From Synergistaceae bacterium UBA1358 (GTDB lineage Bacteria > Synergistota > Synergistia > Synergistales > Synergistaceae): DNA of 8,412 nucleotides. The position numbers and the translations under genes are program-made. The stretch lies in assembly GCA_002306075.1 (NCBI GenBank), contig DBRW01000021.1, forward strand, positions 1 to 8,412, given 5' to 3'. Below are positions 5,989-8,412 of the stretch, piece after piece (position 1 is the first letter of the stretch; the number at the start of each line of letters is the position of its first letter). The notes below the pieces were generated by a model. The model was not told where the DNA came from, searched no databases, and worked only from the letters and a program-made list of their open reading frames with translations.

Positions 5989-6876
5989 ATGTTCGAGAAG
6001 TTTATTGTAGCAACCGACATATCAAAGGACTTTGCGATATCGATGTCGTCAATAGGCGGATTGAAAACGTTCGGAGCGAAGAAATGCCTTTTGCTTCAGT
6101 TCGTGGACCTGAACGAGATAGTCGATTTTTCCGGCATATACTCGAATGAACTCGTTTACGAGTATGAAAAAACTCTTTCAATGCACAAGAAACAGATAGA
6201 GGCGGAGGGATTTGAAGTTGAAACAAGGACCCTCCCGGGCTTTTCTCCTGCCCATGTCAACAAGATATGCGAAGAAGAAGGTTATTCTCTCACTGTCGTT
6301 GCGTCAAGGAAATATACTCCTTCGGGTGAGGTCTGCTTCGGGAGGATCGCAAATGACCTTATCCACTCGGCACAGTATCCGGTAATGCAGATAAGGACTG
6401 ATGATCCTGTCGGCGCAGATGAAGATGAACTTTCGGCAGTAGAAAAAGCGGATCTCAGCAGCCATATCCTCTATCCGACAGATTTCTCCGATAATGCGGA
6501 CATCGCCTTCAGGTACATAAAGGAGATGGCAGCGGGCAGCGTGCAGAAGATAACTCTCCTTCACGTGCAGGACAAATCGAAGATCAGTCCCCATTTGGAG
6601 AGCAGGATAAAGGAGTTCAACAAACTTGATGAGGCAAGGCTTAAAGGAATGAAGGACATGCTTGAAAAAGAAGGGAAGGCAGAAGTCGAAACGGCGGTCA
6701 GGTATGGGTCGCCTTCTCTTGAGATACTTAGACTTGTCGAGGATGCCGAAGTGAAACTCGTTGTAATGGGCAGCCAGGGAAGAGGATACGTCAAAGAGTT
6801 TTTCCTGGGCAGCGTGAGCCAGAACATTGCGAGACTAAGCCCCTCTTCGGTACTGCTGATACCGACAAGACGCTGA
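5989..6876 (+). CDS. Universal stress protein, tandem double-domain UspA type (usp2)
   Basis: This is a 295-residue double UspA protein. Domain 1 spans about 1-137 (Asp10 in IVATDIS) and domain 2 about 157-295 (Asp165 in LYPTDFS), joined by an acidic linker VGADEDELSAVEKAD (141-155). The ATP-binding motif is intact only in domain 2: Gly261, Gly264, Gly274 and Ser275 in GSQGRGYVKEFFLGS. The matching N-terminal stretch ASRKYTPSGEVCFGRIAN lacks the glycine spacing. The start is ATG 5989 with AAGGAGG (5974-5980) 8 bases upstream. It aligns with usp3 without gaps over the full 295 residues. By hand count about 39% of residues 1-160 and 62% of residues 161-295 are identical. Only 83 bases and no terminator separate it from usp3, so the two are probably cotranscribed. 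As a UspA-family protein it is expected in the cytoplasm, in stress response; no specific stress can be named from sequence. Confidence 0.93.
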   Translation: MFEKFIVATDISKDFAISMSSIGGLKTFGAKKCLLLQFVDLNEIVDFSGIYSNELVYEYEKTLSMHKKQIEAEGFEVETRTLPGFSPAHVNKICEEEGYSLTVVASRKYTPSGEVCFGRIANDLIHSAQYPVMQIRTDDPVGADEDELSAVEKADLSSHILYPTDFSDNADIAFRYIKEMAAGSVQKITLLHVQDKSKISPHLESRIKEFNKLDEARLKGMKDMLEKEGKAEVETAVRYGSPSLEILRLVEDAEVKLVVMGSQGRGYVKEFFLGSVSQNIARLSPSSVLLIPTRR

Positions 6877-6959
6877 ACAGATCACCGGGCGGACAAGTGA
6901 GCTATAGGTTTATTGACAATTTTTCTCTGTGAGTAAATATTGAGTAGGAGGAGAGAAAA

Positions 6960-7847
6960 ATGTTTGAAAAATTCGTGGTTGCTGTCGATCTGTCAGATGA
7001 TTCCCTTGCGCTGATGGGCTGCGTGGAAAGGTTTAAGGCATACGGAGCGAAAAAGTGCCTGTTGATACAATACAGGACAATAGAAGAAGTGATCGATTAC
7101 ACAAGAGGGCAATCGAATGTTCCTCTCCAGAAATACGAGGACGCATTTGCAGACAATAAAAAGAAACTCATGGAGGCGGGATTTGAGGTAGAAACACGGG
7201 TACTGGCGGGGTATCCTGCCGGAGAAATCGAAAAGGTTGCCGCCTCCGAAGGGTATTCACTTATTGTCACGGGGGCAAGAAAGCGATCATCATCCGGCGA
7301 CGTATACTTCAGCACCCTTGCAAACGACCTCATGCACTCAGTATCCATGCCCCTTCTGATAATGAGGACGAGGAGGGACGACAAAATCGAAGAGGATGGA
7401 AAGGTCGTAATAGACGGATGTCAGGTAGCAGACCACCTGCTATACCCGACCGACTTCTCAGAAAACGCTGATGTCGCGTTTTCCAAAGTTCTTGAAATCG
7501 CTCCCGGGAATGCCAGGAAGGTGACTCTCCTCCATGTCCAGGATGCAGCAAAAATAAGCCCTCATCTTGATGAGAGGGTCGAAGAATTCAACAGGATAGA
7601 CAAGGCAAGACTCGAAGGTATGAAAAAGCTGCTTCAGGACAGGGGAAATATCGAAGTAGACGTGGTCGTCAAATACGGTTCGCCCGCCGTCGAGATAATA
7701 AAAACAGTTGAGGAAAAAGGCATCCCGCTTGTTGTCATGGGAAGCCAGGGGAGAGGATACGTGAAGGAGTTCTTCCTTGGAAGCGTCAGCAGCAAAGTTG
7801 CGATAAAGGCACCATGTTCCGTTCTGCTCATCCCTACAAAACGGTGA
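6960..7847 (+). CDS. Universal stress protein, tandem double-domain UspA type (usp3)
   Basis: This tandem paralog of usp2 has the same 295-residue length and the same motif positions. Domain 1 begins VVAVDLS (Asp10), and domain 2 begins LYPTDFS (Asp165) with Gly261, Gly264, Gly274 and Ser275 forming the ATP-binding loop. Domain 1 has GARKRSSSGDVYFSTLAN at the loop position, again without the G-x2-G-x9-G-S pattern. The linker at 138-157 (RRDDKIEEDGKVVIDGCQVA) differs fully from that of usp2. The end of domain 2 is also changed: SKVAIKAPCSV replaces QNIARLSPSSV. The start is ATG 6960, 6 bases after AGGAGGAG (6946-6953). A terminator at 7889-7922 follows. It probably arose by duplication and has diverged mostly in domain 1, which may give each paralog its own partner or ligand. 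Confidence 0.93.
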   Translation: MFEKFVVAVDLSDDSLALMGCVERFKAYGAKKCLLIQYRTIEEVIDYTRGQSNVPLQKYEDAFADNKKKLMEAGFEVETRVLAGYPAGEIEKVAASEGYSLIVTGARKRSSSGDVYFSTLANDLMHSVSMPLLIMRTRRDDKIEEDGKVVIDGCQVADHLLYPTDFSENADVAFSKVLEIAPGNARKVTLLHVQDAAKISPHLDERVEEFNRIDKARLEGMKKLLQDRGNIEVDVVVKYGSPAVEIIKTVEEKGIPLVVMGSQGRGYVKEFFLGSVSSKVAIKAPCSVLLIPTKR

Positions 7848-7888
7848 GATGCGGCACCGGGCAATGCGATCAAAATATTAAGATATTA

Positions 7889-7922
7889 AAAATGGCAGCC
7901 TTCTTAAAAAGGTTGCCATTTT
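7889..7922 (+). terminator. Intrinsic terminator after usp3
   Basis: A 14-base-pair stem with one G-T pair joins 7889-7902 and 7909-7922 around the loop CTTAAA. The right arm ends in TTTT and is followed by ATATTGATTTT. It closes the usp2-usp3 unit 41 bases after the usp3 stop. Confidence 0.8.
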
Positions 7923-8218
7923 ATATTGATTTTAAGGTAAAATATTACCATGGATCTGTTACAGAGTTTCGTAAGGGAATAACATTGTGCCGGCTGTTGA
8001 GGATCTGCGTCAAAACCGGTCGCTGTGAATTTATAACAAAACGGATCGGGAAGGATCTTAACTTTGAACTGTGAGAAACAGGATCCTTGCGATCAGTTGT
8101 CCAAGGATAGCGCAGATCGGGGAGCCTGGGATCTGACCGGTGCCCATTTATGTCGTTGTGATCATATCCAGTTTTTGTATGTTTCTGACATTTCTCTCTA
8201 ATGCAGGGGATGTGTTGA
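7923..8218 (+). other. Gene-free leader of about 300 bases with inverted repeats; possible structured RNA
   Basis: No convincing gene lies here. Several inverted repeats are present: GGTAA/TTACC (7936-7949), ACCGGTC (8015-8021) with GACCGGT (8135-8141), AAGGATC (8051-8057) with GATCCTT (8082-8088), CTGT/ACAG (8069-8081), and CAGATC (8113-8118) with GATCTG (8130-8135). The long-range pair would enclose the two hairpins, as in a multi-arm RNA domain. Short segments in order, AAGGGAA (7973-7979), GTCAAAACCGG (8009-8019), CGCTGTGA (8021-8028), CGGGAAGG (8047-8054) and AGCCTGG...GACCGG (8123-8140), faintly resemble conserved parts of cobalamin riboswitches. The match is incomplete, as the CCCGC segment and the exact 3' B12 box are missing. 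It would act on the membrane protein gene at 8219. Treat it as a candidate structured leader only. Confidence 0.3.
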
Positions 8219-8412
8219 ATGAACGAGAAAAACATAAAACTCTTTAAACAGATCAACATTTGGGTATACATTATCCCATTTTTCCTGATCACTGCCCTTT
8301 TTTCATTAAGGACATACAATGCGGTTGAGCAGAAGATCACCGACAGTTACGAGCACTTCACAGAAGATGCGGCCGATGCCGCGAGAAATTATTCATATAC
8401 TTTAAAAAAAGC
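8219..8412 (+). CDS. Membrane-anchored protein, probably sensory or signalling (3' partial)
   Basis: The frame starts at ATG 8219, with an in-frame TGA directly before it (8216-8218), and stays open to the window end, giving 64 full codons. AGGGGA (8205-8210) lies 8 bases upstream. The protein begins with a short charged stretch (MNEKNIKLFKQ), then a single hydrophobic helix at about residues 14-30 (IWVYIIPFFLITALFSL). An acidic, helical segment follows (VEQKITDSYEHFTEDAADAA). One signal-anchor helix followed by a helical outside segment is the usual start of membrane histidine kinases, diguanylate cyclases or chemoreceptors. The catalytic part lies outside the window, so the class cannot be told. 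The long leader upstream suggests regulated expression. Confidence 0.75.
   Translation, partial: MNEKNIKLFKQINIWVYIIPFFLITALFSLRTYNAVEQKITDSYEHFTEDAADAARNYSYTLKK

Noticed and set aside
6913..6941. TTGACA - 17 - AATATT before usp3 as a promoter
   Set aside because: Its predicted transcription start (about 6948) would fall inside the AGGAGGAG ribosome binding site, leaving almost no leader. Cotranscription with usp2 is simpler, though an internal promoter is not excluded.
7814..8074. 86-residue frame across the usp3 end, terminator and leader
   Set aside because: It begins inside usp3, runs through a terminator hairpin, has no ribosome binding site and no recognisable motif.
8156..8183. TTGTGA - 16 - TATGTT as promoter of the last gene
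   Set aside because: Both elements are weak, and a promoter here would leave the structured leader untranscribed; evidence is insufficient either way.
7923..8218. Cyclic di-GMP, SAM or T-box type leader before the last gene
   Set aside because: The conserved cores I know for these classes (for example GGGCAAACC or GACGCAAAGC for cyclic di-GMP-I) are not present.
7945..8340. Antisense 131-residue frame over the leader and the last gene
   Set aside because: No ribosome binding site or family motif was seen, and it overlaps the start of a well-supported + strand gene; chance frame.

Overview
The window (8,412 bases, + strand coding throughout) looks like ordinary chromosome from an anaerobic bacterium. 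The aldo/keto reductase with two cysteine clusters for iron-sulfur centres, the heavy use of AGG/AGA for arginine and ATA for isoleucine, the strong GGGGGAG or AGGAGG ribosome binding sites and the mid-range GC content fit a member of Synergistota or a related anaerobe. That placement is an impression from gene style and was not tested. No tRNA, rRNA, CRISPR array, insertion sequence or phage gene was seen.

Region 1 (1-3599) is a probable operon of four genes on the same strand. In order they are the C-terminal half of a ferredoxin-like aldo/keto reductase (cut by the window edge), an acetoacetate-decarboxylase-superfamily enzyme, a classical short-chain dehydrogenase/reductase, and a 12-helix membrane protein of unknown function built from two copies of a six-helix unit. 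Gaps between them are 45, 86 and 78 bases with no convincing promoter. Two oxidoreductases around a Schiff-base enzyme suggest a short pathway on a carbonyl compound, with the membrane protein as a possible transporter; the substrate cannot be read from the sequence. The decarboxylase-like protein keeps the Schiff-base lysine but appears to lack other residues of true acetoacetate decarboxylase, so its reaction may differ.

Region 2 (3600-7922) holds three double-domain universal stress proteins interrupted by a D-2-hydroxyacid dehydrogenase. usp1 and the dehydrogenase each appear to be single transcription units ending in clear intrinsic terminators (4630-4669 and 5797-5835). usp2 and usp3 are equal-length tandem paralogs, probably cotranscribed, ending at a third terminator (7889-7922). 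In all three stress proteins only the C-terminal domain keeps the ATP-binding glycine motif. Small CAAT...ATTG inverted repeats lie at or near the putative promoters of this cluster and could be operators.

Region 3 (7923-8412) is a long, gene-free leader with several inverted repeats and a weak, ordered resemblance to cobalamin riboswitch core elements. It is followed by the first 64 codons of a membrane-anchored protein, likely a sensory or signalling protein, cut by the window end.

No clearly new multi-gene system is visible. The best leads are the altered decarboxylase-family enzyme in its redox operon, the duplicated membrane protein, the one-sided stress proteins with their promoter dyads, and the structured leader before the last gene.
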